Shown here: one piece after another, positions 8,279 to 16,282 of the stretch
Layout: every line of letters begins with the position of its first letter
How positions within the stretch are numbered: position 1 is the first letter of the stretch
Assembly (NCBI RefSeq): GCF_002807015.1
Contig: NZ_NIPO01000001.1
Coordinates: 246,962 to 310,961, forward strand
Source: Avrilella dinanensis
GTDB taxonomy: Bacteria > Bacteroidota > Bacteroidia > Flavobacteriales > Flavobacteriaceae
Direction: 5' to 3'
DNA: 64,000 nucleotides
Position numbers and translations under genes: made by a program
Notes under the pieces: generated by a model
Told to the model about the DNA's origin: nothing
The model's input: the letters and a program-made list of their open reading frames with translations, nothing else
The model's database searches: none

Positions 8279-9628
8279 ATGAAAAACATCACTTTGATTG
8301 GTGCAGGAAGATCTGCATCAAGCCTAATCAAATATCTTTTAGAACAATCATTAACCTATGACTTCCAACTTGTTGTTGCCGACCAATCCTTAGAAATTGC
8401 ACAACAAAAAATCAATAATCATGCAAATGGTAAAGCCGTTGCTTTGTCTTTGGATCAAACCGAATTGCGTCAGCAACTCATCCAAAAATCTGACGTTGTA
8501 ATATCGATGCTTCCGGCATTTATGCACACAACCATTGCTGAGGATTGTTTGGCTTTTGGCAAACATTTGGTTACTGCATCATACATCAGCAAGGAAATGA
8601 AAGCCTTGGACGAACAAGCTAAAGCAAAAGGTCTTATTTTTATGAACGAATGCGGACTCGATCCAGGCATTGACCACATGAGCGCCATGAAAGTTATTGA
8701 CGAAATCAGAGAAAAAGGCGGGAAAATGCTTTTGTTTGAATCTTTTTGTGGCGGATTGGTAGCACCAGAATCTGATACCAATTTGTGGAATTATAAATTC
8801 ACTTGGAATCCGAGAAATGTAGTGTTAGCCGGGCAAGGTGGAGCCGCCAAATTTATCCAAGAAGGCAAATACAAATATATTCCGTACCATAAACTCTTTC
8901 GTCGCACCGAGTTTTTTCATGTTGAAGGCTATGGGAAATTTGAGGGATATGCTAACCGAGATTCGCTTAATTACCGCAGTATATATGGCTTAGACGATAT
9001 TCTTACTTTGTACAGAGGAACTATCCGAAGGGTTGGTTTTTCCAGAGCTTGGAATATGTTTGTGCAATTGGGAATGACGGACGACAGCTACATCATGGAA
9101 GATTCGGAAAATATGAGCTACCGCGAATTTATCAACTCTTTTTTACCGTTTAGCCATACCGATACCGTGGAATTAAAAACCAGATATATGCTTGGTATTG
9201 AACAAGATGACGAGCAGTGGGACATGTTGGTTGAATTAGACATTTTTAATCCTGACAAAATTGTTGGATTGAAAGAGGCAACGCCAGCCCAAATCCTGGA
9301 AAAAATATTGGCCGAAAGTTGGAAGTTAGCCCCTGAAGACAAAGACATGATCGTGATGTATCACAAATTTGGCTATGAACTAAACGGCGAGAAAAAACAA
9401 ATTGACGCCAAAATGGTGACTATCGGTGAAGACCAAACCTATACTGCCATGGCAAAAACCGTGGGCTTGCCTGTCGGAATTGTTTCTTTGCAGATTTTGA
9501 CCGGAAAAATTAAAACGCCGGGCGTGCAACTTCCGATTAGTAAAGAAGTTTACGAACCTGTTTTAGCAGAATTAGAACAGCAAGGCATTCATTTTTCAGA
9601 AATGGAAGTGCCTTATGTTGGGTATTAA
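8279..9628 (+). CDS. Saccharopine dehydrogenase-like oxidoreductase
   Basis: The 449-residue protein opens with a Rossmann motif (ITLIGAGRSASSLIKYL), continues with the NAD(P)-binding domain to about residue 130 (MNECGLDPGIDHMSAMKV is the hallmark, starting MNECGLDPG), and ends with a saccharopine dehydrogenase C-terminal domain (GLPVGIVSLQILTGKIKTPGV). This matches the LYS9-like family (saccharopine plus NAD(P) to an aminoadipate semialdehyde plus Glu, or the reverse), often used in Bacteroidota for lysine catabolism. Substrate is inferred from family only. Monocistronic, followed by a repeat-rich gap. Confidence 0.88.
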   Translation: MKNITLIGAGRSASSLIKYLLEQSLTYDFQLVVADQSLEIAQQKINNHANGKAVALSLDQTELRQQLIQKSDVVISMLPAFMHTTIAEDCLAFGKHLVTASYISKEMKALDEQAKAKGLIFMNECGLDPGIDHMSAMKVIDEIREKGGKMLLFESFCGGLVAPESDTNLWNYKFTWNPRNVVLAGQGGAAKFIQEGKYKYIPYHKLFRRTEFFHVEGYGKFEGYANRDSLNYRSIYGLDDILTLYRGTIRRVGFSRAWNMFVQLGMTDDSYIMEDSENMSYREFINSFLPFSHTDTVELKTRYMLGIEQDDEQWDMLVELDIFNPDKIVGLKEATPAQILEKILAESWKLAPEDKDMIVMYHKFGYELNGEKKQIDAKMVTIGEDQTYTAMAKTVGLPVGIVSLQILTGKIKTPGVQLPISKEVYEPVLAELEQQGIHFSEMEVPYVGY

Positions 9629-9639
9629 CCTCTGTTGGA

Positions 9640-9985
9640 AAAATTAAAAATGTACTGAGTTCTTACTTCAACTTCGAGTAATTTTCGTAGTGAAAAAAAA
9701 GGAACATTGTTACGAAAACAAAAGGCTTCTCGATACAAATTTCCTTCACTTCGTTACAGAAATTTTACTCGAAGTGACGAATGAGAGTAATTTTGCAAAG
9801 ATGCAATATTCGTGCTAAAAAACTCAGTTTACTCGTCAGTTCGAGTGGTTTTTCTTCGTTCCATACCTGTGAAATATCAGGACGAAGAAAAATTGTATCG
9901 AGAACTCAATAATAAAACTTCTCAATACAAAATTTCCTCCACTTTGTTTCATAAATTTTACTCGAAGTGACTAAAGTATATTTTT
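9640..9985. repeat. Gene-free repeat cluster with direct and inverted copies
   Basis: This gap has no gene. A unit starting CTTCTCGATACAAATTTCC and ending TTTTACTCGAAGTGAC occurs at about 9726-9778 and again, diverged, at about 9918-9971. Inverted counterparts lie between: CGTCAGTTCGAG near 9834-9845 against CTCGAAGTGACG, and GTATCGAGAA near 9896 against TTCTCGATAC. A strong hairpin (TTTTTCTTCGT near 9850 with ACGAAGAAAAA near 9882) sits in the middle. The pattern is that of a nested palindromic dispersed repeat rather than an insertion sequence; no transposase is present. Confidence 0.7.
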
Positions 9986-10010
9986 GTGATGGACCGAATT
10001 AAAAATCGGG

Positions 10011-10574
10011 TTATTTAATAAACCGAACAATAACAGGATAAAAGTTTTTTACCGTCCCTTTGGAAATACGTATTATGTTCGCAATCACATAGCATAAATT
10101 AACTGTTCCAAGAATATAAATGACAATCGAAGATAATCCCATATTAAAAATTATTTCGCTGTGAATAATTTTATCTACGAATACGGAAGAATAAACAATA
10201 ACCGAATAGAGAATTTGAAAATTCAGAATGTTTTTTCCCTGTTCGTGCACATGATTTATTTTGTTTTTATTTGATAACCAAAGTATTAATGGTAAAATAA
10301 TATTTCCTAAAGGTAAAACATACCCCAGCATTACTGACAGGTGTAGCCAAATCAGAAAGGTGTTATCTTCAATTTTTTCAAAGTTGATAATTTCGTCCGG
10401 GGTTACTCCCAGTGCATCACAAATCAGTTTGAGTGTGGCTCCTCGCGGAGTGGTTTCGTTGTTTTCAATACGCTGAATCGTGCGTACATTTACTTTTGCC
10501 GAATCGGCTAATTGTTCCTGAGATAAAGCTTTTTGCTTTCTTAATTGTGTAATTTTTGTTCCAATAGTTTCCAT
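10011..10574 (-). CDS. XRE-type HTH fused to DUF4870-like membrane domain
   Basis: Residues 1-65 form a Cro/C1-type helix-turn-helix (IGTKITQLRKQKALSQEQLA, RTIQRIENNETTPRGATL). The remainder has four predicted membrane helices and the DUF4870 pattern: LSVMLGYVLPLGNIILPLILW then HVHEQGKNILNFQILYSVI. Such fusions are seen in Bacteroidota and may act as membrane-tethered transcription regulators; the signal is unknown. A -7 element (10601-10608) lies 27 bp upstream. Confidence 0.85.
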   Translation of the reverse strand: METIGTKITQLRKQKALSQEQLADSAKVNVRTIQRIENNETTPRGATLKLICDALGVTPDEIINFEKIEDNTFLIWLHLSVMLGYVLPLGNIILPLILWLSNKNKINHVHEQGKNILNFQILYSVIVYSSVFVDKIIHSEIIFNMGLSSIVIYILGTVNLCYVIANIIRISKGTVKNFYPVIVRFIK

Positions 10575-10600
10575 ATAAATTTCGATTAAATTTTATACCG

Positions 10601-10608
10601 CAAAACTA
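10601..10608 (-). promoter_or_regulatory. -7 element TAGTTTTG for the HTH/DUF4870 gene
   Basis: CAAAACTA on the plus strand reads TAGTTTTG on the minus strand, 27 bp before the start codon. Confidence 0.45.
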
Positions 10609-10716
10609 TTTCCGGCAACAACAACTCCTTACGGCAACAGCACGACATTTTCCCGACATTTGTGTCAAAACACTCAAAATCAGGCTAATTTTACTACATA
10701 AAATCAAAAAAAGAAA

Positions 10717-10743
10717 AACACAGAGAACTAAAGAACCTGTGTT
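10717..10743 (-). terminator. Intrinsic terminator after the ytxH operon
   Basis: AACACAG (10717-10723) pairs with CTGTGTT (10737-10743). On the minus strand the stem is followed by a T-rich tract, so it would end the 10833-11811 operon. A palindromic dispersed element lies just beyond, at 10752-10772. Confidence 0.55.
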
Positions 10744-10751
10744 GTTTTTAG

Positions 10752-10772
10752 ATTCCGAACCAAGTCCGGAAT
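10752..10772. repeat. REP-like palindrome ATTCCG...CGGAAT
   Basis: A 21-bp imperfect palindrome with arms ATTCCG and CGGAAT. Related copies are at 16237-16249 and 50768-50788, all intergenic. Confidence 0.55.
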
Positions 10773-10832
10773 AGGAATCATTTGAACATATTCCTTCCTT
10801 AATATTATAGTCAAAGTCTTGTTTCTTGCTTC

Positions 10833-11099
10833 TTATCGTTTGAAAATTTTTTTAATAGCAAACTGCAATAGAAAGGTGTAAATAAGACTTTTTAGACCTT
10901 TGCTTTTTCCTAATGCGAGTCCGATTTTAGTTACGGAAGGAAGCAGAGATTTAACCGTATTACCAACCGAGAGATTAGAAAAACCTCTTTTGGTCTGATT
11001 AAAAGTCTGAAATATTTTTTGTTTGTGGATTTCCCTTTCAACACTCAATATTTCCAAATCTCTTTCTATTTCTTGGTATGAAGAGTAGTTTTTATTCAT
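10833..11099 (-). CDS. DUF6327-like small envelope protein
   Basis: The 88-residue product begins MNKNYSSYQEIERDLEILSV, typical of DUF6327, has a charged helical first half and a short hydrophobic C-terminus (LIYTFLLQFAIKKIF). The ATG at 11099 is chosen because it overlaps the stop of the preceding gene by 8 bp, as expected for translational coupling; an upstream in-frame ATG at 11156 would lie deep in that gene. Third gene of the ytxH/holin-like/DUF6327 operon; function unknown, but this trio commonly travels together in Bacteroidota. Confidence 0.75.
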   Translation of the reverse strand: MNKNYSSYQEIERDLEILSVEREIHKQKIFQTFNQTKRGFSNLSVGNTVKSLLPSVTKIGLALGKSKGLKSLIYTFLLQFAIKKIFKR

Positions 11100-11457
11100 C
11101 AGCATCATTTTTATAGAACAGCCTTGTGTATCCTCTGATGATTGCAGGGTCAACAAACTTGCGGCTCAGGTAAAGCACAAGCACTGCAAGCAAAAGGTAT
11201 ATTCCCGCCACAACCAACAGCCCGTAAACCATTCCACCCAAAGCGTTTCCAATGGCAACTACTGCCGCTACCGACAAAAAGAAAAGGGCAAATGCAACCA
11301 TAATGGTAATCAGCACCAGTCTGGCTACGGTACCGGAAACCTTAGCTGCGGTCTTTAAAGACCACAGCTTATAGTATTCCGCTGTTTTGTCGAAATATCC
11401 TTCCGTTTCTGTCTTAATAAGCTCTAAACGCTCGGTAAGTCCTTTCTTAACAGGCAT
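11092..11457 (-). CDS. Phage-holin-like (YqjE/DUF1469 type) membrane protein
   Basis: The 121-residue protein has an amphipathic N-terminal helix (about 5-35), two membrane helices (about 43-66 and 75-98) separated by a Gly-rich turn (GNALGGMVYG), and a basic/acidic tail. This is the putative holin superfamily III (YqjE-like) layout. Despite the name, these are chromosomal envelope proteins often linked to stress response. It follows the YtxH gene by 6 bp and overlaps the DUF6327 gene. Confidence 0.8.
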   Translation of the reverse strand: MPVKKGLTERLELIKTETEGYFDKTAEYYKLWSLKTAAKVSGTVARLVLITIMVAFALFFLSVAAVVAIGNALGGMVYGLLVVAGIYLLLAVLVLYLSRKFVDPAIIRGYTRLFYKNDADE

Positions 11458-11463
11458 TTCTTA

Positions 11464-11811
11464 TTATTTGGTTTGTTTCTTTACTTCTGCGGCCGCATCA
11501 CTTGCCTTTTTTTTCAAATCTTTCAATTTATTTTCCAAGGCATTAATAATATCTTCCGATTTATCCTCGGCACTGTCCACCAATGCACTTATTGTAGATT
11601 CAAAATCTCTTTTGTTGGTGTTCAACGCAGATTTTACCTGAGTTTTCAAATCATCAAACTTTCTGTTTAATTCATCGGTACCATCTTTGAACCCTTTTCC
11701 GATTCTTTTTCTGGTTTCCTCCCCTTTTTCAGGTGCCATCAAAATTCCTGCAACAGCTCCAACTGCTGCTCCTGCCAAAATCGCTACTAATGTATTACCT
11801 GTTTTGCTCAT
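11464..11811 (-). CDS. YtxH domain protein
   Basis: The 115-residue protein starts with a Gly/Ala-rich membrane helix (LVAILAGAAVGAVAGILMAP) followed by the YtxH hallmark PEKGEETRKRI, then a long charged helix likely to form coiled coil (about 45-110). YtxH proteins are small stress-associated membrane proteins. First gene of the operon, with a -7 element at 11844-11851. Confidence 0.88.
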   Translation of the reverse strand: MSKTGNTLVAILAGAAVGAVAGILMAPEKGEETRKRIGKGFKDGTDELNRKFDDLKTQVKSALNTNKRDFESTISALVDSAEDKSEDIINALENKLKDLKKKASDAAAEVKKQTK

Positions 11812-11843
11812 AACTATATTATTTTTTTAAGGTTTATGTCTTA

Positions 11844-11851
11844 CAAATATA
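11844..11851 (-). promoter_or_regulatory. -7 element TATATTTG for the ytxH operon
   Basis: CAAATATA on the plus strand is TATATTTG on the minus strand, 33 bp upstream of the ytxH start codon. Confidence 0.5.
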
Positions 11852-11915
11852 GGCAAAAATCAGGCGAAATTTAGTTAAATCAGGGTTAAATTAATTCTTT
11901 TTGAGCAAATTTTGC

Positions 11916-12392
11916 CTATTTCTTATGTAAAAGTAATTCGTTGAGTTTATCGTAAATAAGGTTATATTCAAAGCCTTTTCTGAGGAAATAAGCCGTCCAT
12001 TTCTGCTTTTTTTTAGATAAATCTTTTTCCCGGATATCAATCCATTTTTTTACTGCGGCTTTTTCAAAGTTTTCCAAATAATCTTCTTCGTCCAGCAGTT
12101 TAATTGCCTTGTTGATATTATATTTTGAAATTTCCCTCATCTTGAGCTCCTGCTCAATCCGGATTTTTCCCCAGTTTTTTATGCGATGTTTTCCGCGGGC
12201 AAAAGCAACCGCAAAACGTTCTTCATTCAGGTAATTATTCGCAATCAAATGAGCAATAATATGGTCGCTCGCCTCTTGCTGCATTCCTAACGACCGTAGC
12301 TTTTGATGAACCTCTTTGTGGCATCGCTCCTGATAGGCACAATATTGCTCTAATTTCTTACGGGCGGCTTCAACATCTATATAATCACTCAC
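11916..12392 (-). CDS. recX: RecX family regulatory protein
   Basis: The 158-residue length and three-helix repeats match RecX, the modulator that inhibits RecA filament growth. Family motifs are LRSLGMQQEASDHIIAHL, NNYLNEERFAVAFARGK and KIRIEQELKMREIS. RecX here is not next to recA but shares one base with the upstream cupin gene (stop and start overlap at 12392), suggesting co-transcription with it. Confidence 0.9.
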   Translation of the reverse strand: MSDYIDVEAARKKLEQYCAYQERCHKEVHQKLRSLGMQQEASDHIIAHLIANNYLNEERFAVAFARGKHRIKNWGKIRIEQELKMREISKYNINKAIKLLDEEDYLENFEKAAVKKWIDIREKDLSKKKQKWTAYFLRKGFEYNLIYDKLNELLLHKK

Positions 12393-13264
12393 TATTTAAT
12401 GCCTAATTTTTGGTGCGTTTCAGCAATTGCTCTTTCATTTTTTTCGTCTATCCATTCCTGCCCTTTTCTTCGTCGCATAAAATTATCGTAATGCCTCATT
12501 ATGGCTACATTGTATGCCGCTTTCAGCAAAAATTTAGGATTTCTCGGAAAAGCTCTCAAACTCATCGAGAAACTCGGCGTGAGATATTTCATATAATGCC
12601 AGTAACCCTCAGGCATATACATCATTTCGCCGTGCTTGAGGTTACAAACATAGCCTTGTGCTCGTTTGAGTGCCGGGAATTTATCAAAATCAGGGTTGTC
12701 AAAATCAATGTCTTCTCTGGATATCAGCGAATGCGGAACTTTATACATATAAGGTGTTTCGCTCGGCGGAAAAATGATACATTGTTTTTCACCATGGAAA
12801 TGAAAATGCAAAATATTGGAATAATCAATATCAAAGTGCATAAAAACCTTTGAGTTTTCGCCTCCGAAGAAAAGCATCGGCAGTTGTCTGACCAATCGCA
12901 AACCGATATCCGGCCACTTGAAATCTTCCCGAAGCTGCGGCACTTCTTTCATTAAATTATACAGAAATATGCGGTAGTTTGTTGGTTCTTTTTCAAGCAA
13001 ATCGACATAATCGCTCATTTTCATCTCGGCATGAGCTTCATTGAAACCATCTTCTGCCCGCACTGGGCGGTCGTCATACAAAGGCACTATCTTGTCTCCG
13101 GCAATTTGTTTGATATATTCCAGATGCCACTTATCATACGCCGGCCAGTCTTCCGTCAATCGCTCAATAACAACCGGAATCTGTGGCTTGATATAATTAT
13201 TCATAAAATCTTTCTTACTTATGGTGCTAACCCTTTCTATTGGCTTAAGGTTCAACTGTTCCAT
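12392..13264 (-). CDS. Cupin-like (JmjC/Cupin_8) oxygenase-type protein
   Basis: The 290-residue protein is a Cupin_8/JmjC-like domain: N-terminal IPVVIERLTEDWPAYDKW, a metal motif HFDIDYSNILHFHFHGEKQ (HxD with downstream His), FPPSETPYMYKVP, and a second His in MYMPEGYWHYMKYL. This fold suits a 2-oxoglutarate/Fe(II)-dependent protein or small-molecule hydroxylase; the substrate is unknown. A -7 element (13296-13303) lies upstream and recX follows directly. Confidence 0.85.
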   Translation of the reverse strand: MEQLNLKPIERVSTISKKDFMNNYIKPQIPVVIERLTEDWPAYDKWHLEYIKQIAGDKIVPLYDDRPVRAEDGFNEAHAEMKMSDYVDLLEKEPTNYRIFLYNLMKEVPQLREDFKWPDIGLRLVRQLPMLFFGGENSKVFMHFDIDYSNILHFHFHGEKQCIIFPPSETPYMYKVPHSLISREDIDFDNPDFDKFPALKRAQGYVCNLKHGEMMYMPEGYWHYMKYLTPSFSMSLRAFPRNPKFLLKAAYNVAIMRHYDNFMRRRKGQEWIDEKNERAIAETHQKLGIK

Positions 13265-13295
13265 TTGCGGAATTATTTAGAATTGTTTTACATAA

Positions 13296-13303
13296 CAAAT
13301 TTA
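13296..13303 (-). promoter_or_regulatory. -7 element TAAATTTG for the cupin-recX operon
   Basis: CAAATTTA on the plus strand reads TAAATTTG on the minus strand, 32 bp upstream of the cupin start codon. Confidence 0.45.
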
Positions 13304-13390
13304 CAAAATCTTAATCATACATCAACCTTTATTTAACATCCAAATACGAATTTATTGATGTATGTCAATGAATAATTCTACGGTATATGG

Positions 13391-13398
13391 TACTTTTG
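13391..13398 (+). promoter_or_regulatory. -7 element TACTTTTG for the nitroreductase gene
   Basis: A perfect TAnnTTTG 25 bp before the ATG at 13423. Because it lies downstream of an alternative in-frame start at 13387, it argues for the shorter protein. Confidence 0.6.
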
Positions 13399-13422
13399 CA
13401 TTCAAATATTAAAAATACTATT

Positions 13423-14055
13423 ATGAATTTGATAGAAGCATTGCACTGGAGATATGCCACCAAACGAATGAACGGCAAAGAAGTTCCTCAACAACTGGTA
13501 GATGAAATTATCGAGGCTGCTCACTTAGCTCCTACCTCATCGGGTTTACAGCCATTTAAAATCATTTCGGTGTCCAATCCCGAGATGAAAAGAGAGATAC
13601 AAAAAGTAGCTTATAACCAACCTCAAATCGTGGAGGGTTCTCACGTATTGGTATTTGCCGCTTGGGATAAATACTCTGACGAGCGTATTGACAACATTTT
13701 CAATCACATGAATGCCGAAAGAGGATTGTCATCATCAGCTACGGATGATTATGTAAAAGGGCTTAAAGCAACGTTTGCCAACATGACCGAAGAACAACAA
13801 GCTGCTCATGCCGCCAAACAAGCTTATATAGGATTTGGAATGGCGATTGCAGCTGCGGCGATGTTGCAAGTTGATGCTACTCCGATGGAAGGGTTTGTTA
13901 ATAGTGAATTAGACAAACTGCTCGGATTAGACAAAAAAGGATTGAAATCAACAACGCTACTTGCCTTGGGATATCGTGATGCAGATAATGACTGGTTGGT
14001 TGATTTGAAAAAAGTAAGACAGCCGAAAGATAAATTCCTGACGGAAATTTTTTAA
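13423..14055 (+). CDS. NAD(P)H-dependent nitroreductase family protein
   Basis: The 210-residue protein has nitroreductase features: RYATKRMNGKEV near the N-terminus (FMN-phosphate contact), EAAHLAPTSSGLQPFKI, and the late GLDKKGLKSTTLLALGYRD. It most resembles NfsB-like oxygen-insensitive nitroreductase or dihydropteridine reductase, an FMN homodimer using NAD(P)H. The natural substrate cannot be told. Start chosen at 13423 from the -7 element at 13391. A strong terminator follows at 14102-14141. Confidence 0.9.
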   Translation: MNLIEALHWRYATKRMNGKEVPQQLVDEIIEAAHLAPTSSGLQPFKIISVSNPEMKREIQKVAYNQPQIVEGSHVLVFAAWDKYSDERIDNIFNHMNAERGLSSSATDDYVKGLKATFANMTEEQQAAHAAKQAYIGFGMAIAAAAMLQVDATPMEGFVNSELDKLLGLDKKGLKSTTLLALGYRDADNDWLVDLKKVRQPKDKFLTEIF

Positions 14056-14101
14056 AGCCAATTAGCTTTAAGCTATAGGCAGTAAGCCTTAGGCTATAAG
14101 C

Positions 14102-14141
14102 AACAACCTGCAAAATTTACACTTTGCAGGTTGTTTTTTGT
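14102..14141 (+). terminator. Intrinsic terminator after the nitroreductase gene
   Basis: AACAACCTGCAAA (14102-14114) pairs perfectly with TTTGCAGGTTGTT (14123-14135), followed by a T-run. Confidence 0.9.
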
Positions 14142-14181
14142 TTACTGATACTAAACAATAAGTTGCTTAATGCCAAAAGCT

Positions 14182-16056
14182 TTAATTCACATACGAATTG
14201 TTGGTCAAATCTACATCGGTCATGAGCATCGACGGGTCGATAACAACCGCTTTTATTTTTTTGTCGGTATTTATTTCAAACGAATAATTCGGATTTGCCC
14301 AGCCCCAAGGCGACAAAACGGTTCTTTGTATTTCAGGATATGGGTTTGGTTTTTCCCAACGCAGCAAATCATTCGGAATATAAAAACTTTCGTTGCTATC
14401 ATCTTCATACACCACCATCAAATCAATCGGCATAGGCATTTCGCCTATTCTTTCTAACGTTATTGTGGAATTGTCTACCGATTTTATGGCATAATCTACT
14501 GTTTTGGTGGTTTGTGTCCAATCGATAAAATACCAGTCCAGCTGAGCCCCGCTGACTTTTTCTGCGGTGCGTTTGAAATCATTAGGTGTCGGGTGTGAAA
14601 AACGATAGTCGTAATAAAATCTTTTGAGCGATTGCATCGTATTTTCCCAACCGATAACGTATGCCAACTGTGTAATGAATATTGCCCCTTTGGTGTAGGC
14701 TGCAATTCCATAACTCAGGTTAGACGCATATCTGTCGGCATGAGTTGTCAACGGCTCTTCTTTCCCGGTTTGCACGAGATAGTAATAATTGCCATACATG
14801 GTTTGGAAAGGGTTGGCATCTTCCTGCTCGTGTTTTTCCATTATCTGATTAACCGCCAAATCAGAAATAAAAGACGTAAAACCCTCGTCCATCCAAGGGT
14901 GTTTGCTCTCGTTTGTCGCCAACATATGCTGAAACCACATGTGTGCCAGCTCATGTGCCGTCACACCAATCAAACTCGCTAAGTTTCGTTCGCCTGTAAT
15001 CAGTGTACACATAGCGTATTCCATACCGCCGTCGCCACCTTGGATAACGGAATATTGCTTATAAGGATATTCTCCGACAACTGTTTCAAAATATTTCATC
15101 AAATCGGCGGTTTTGGGTTGTAATTTTTTCCAGTTTGCTTTGATTTTTTCATTGTCTTTATAGAAAAAATGCAGTTCGATACCGTTGTCGGTTATCAATA
15201 TGTCGTGGATATAATCCGGGTCAGCTCCCCAGGCAAAATCATGTACGTTTGGTGCCACGAAATGCCAAGTCAATTCTTTTGTTTTCCGAGGGTGTTTTAC
15301 ATTAACTCCTTCGTCTTCATAGCCGTGTCCGATTTCATTTTTGTTTTGCAAATAGCCCGATGCACCAATAGTATAATTTTTATCAATCGTAATTTTCACA
15401 TCAAAATCACCCCAAACGCCGTGGAATTCCCTTGCGATATATGGGTCGGCATGCCAGCCTTCAAAATCATATTCTGCCATTTTAGGATACCATTGCGTCA
15501 TCGACAAAGCAATGCCTTCACTGGAGTTTCGTCCGGCACGACGTACCATTACCGGCACTTGCCCTTCAAAATCCATGGTCAGCAAAGTAGATTTTCCCGG
15601 CAATAAAGGCTTGGCTAAATCGACTTCCAGAATTGTTCCGATTACTTTGGTTTGCAAAACTGTTCCGTCTTGTTTTAGGTTATTTACTTTTAAAAAGCCG
15701 ATTTCATTGGGTTTCAGCTCGCCGATTGAGCTTATTGACACTTCTTCGCCATGTTCATCTTTTATTTTTTTGACCATTCTTTTGTCCGGATCCTCAATGG
15801 TTGTCAAACGGGCGTCCATTTCGCTCCCGGGCTGGAACGCATTAAAATATAAATGGTAAAAAACCCGTTGCAAAGTATCGGGCGAGTTGTTGGTATAAGT
15901 CAATGCTTGTGTACCGGTGTAGGTGTAGTTTTCCACATTCATGTGTACATCCATTTTGTAATCAACGTACTGCTGCCAATAACCCGGATTGGGATTGTTG
16001 TGCTGAGCATAAACAGATGTGGACAAGGCAATTAGGAAAAGAAAAAGGGTTTTCAT
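14182..16056 (-). CDS. M1 family metallopeptidase, secreted
   Basis: The 624-residue protein has a signal peptide (MKTLFLFLIALSTSVYAQ) and an aminopeptidase N-like catalytic domain. The zinc site is HELAHMW with the third ligand Glu in MDEGFTSF, 18 residues on. The substrate-binding exopeptidase motif appears as GGMEYAM (variant of GAMEN), and the proton-donor Tyr lies in SYGIAAYTKGA. Shorter than full aminopeptidase N because it lacks the large C-terminal helical domain. Likely periplasmic or surface aminopeptidase for peptide use; no T9SS domain is seen. Confidence 0.92.
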   Translation of the reverse strand: MKTLFLFLIALSTSVYAQHNNPNPGYWQQYVDYKMDVHMNVENYTYTGTQALTYTNNSPDTLQRVFYHLYFNAFQPGSEMDARLTTIEDPDKRMVKKIKDEHGEEVSISSIGELKPNEIGFLKVNNLKQDGTVLQTKVIGTILEVDLAKPLLPGKSTLLTMDFEGQVPVMVRRAGRNSSEGIALSMTQWYPKMAEYDFEGWHADPYIAREFHGVWGDFDVKITIDKNYTIGASGYLQNKNEIGHGYEDEGVNVKHPRKTKELTWHFVAPNVHDFAWGADPDYIHDILITDNGIELHFFYKDNEKIKANWKKLQPKTADLMKYFETVVGEYPYKQYSVIQGGDGGMEYAMCTLITGERNLASLIGVTAHELAHMWFQHMLATNESKHPWMDEGFTSFISDLAVNQIMEKHEQEDANPFQTMYGNYYYLVQTGKEEPLTTHADRYASNLSYGIAAYTKGAIFITQLAYVIGWENTMQSLKRFYYDYRFSHPTPNDFKRTAEKVSGAQLDWYFIDWTQTTKTVDYAIKSVDNSTITLERIGEMPMPIDLMVVYEDDSNESFYIPNDLLRWEKPNPYPEIQRTVLSPWGWANPNYSFEINTDKKIKAVVIDPSMLMTDVDLTNNSYVN

Positions 16057-16236
16057 CTTAGGTCTTGTTTTCGTAATTAATTTATAATTCGGTATCTAAG
16101 TGGCTAAGATAATTTAAAAAATGTAAAAACGAAATATTTATAATGAACTTAAACCCTATTTCAATGATTAAGTTGATTAAAAAACTGGATAAAAAGTCGT
16201 CGCTGTATAGCTATAAGTATCTTTATATACTGTCAG

Positions 16237-16249
16237 ATTCCTACGGAAT
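16237..16249. repeat. REP-like palindrome ATTCCTACGGAAT
   Basis: Palindrome within TGTCA...TGACA flanks (about 16231-16253), related to the copies at 10752 and 50768. It occupies the gap between the M1 peptidase and the 2Fe-2S oxidoreductase genes. Confidence 0.5.
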
Positions 16250-16282
16250 GACAAGTTTGCGTGTTCGGAATTTCACTGAAAG

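Noticed and set aside
9640..9985. CRISPR array
   Set aside because: Only two diverged direct copies with unequal spacing, plus inverted copies; no regular repeat-spacer pattern and no cas genes.
11092..11457. Prophage remnant based on the holin-like protein
   Set aside because: The protein belongs to a chromosomal YqjE-like group and its neighbours are YtxH and DUF6327, with no phage genes nearby.
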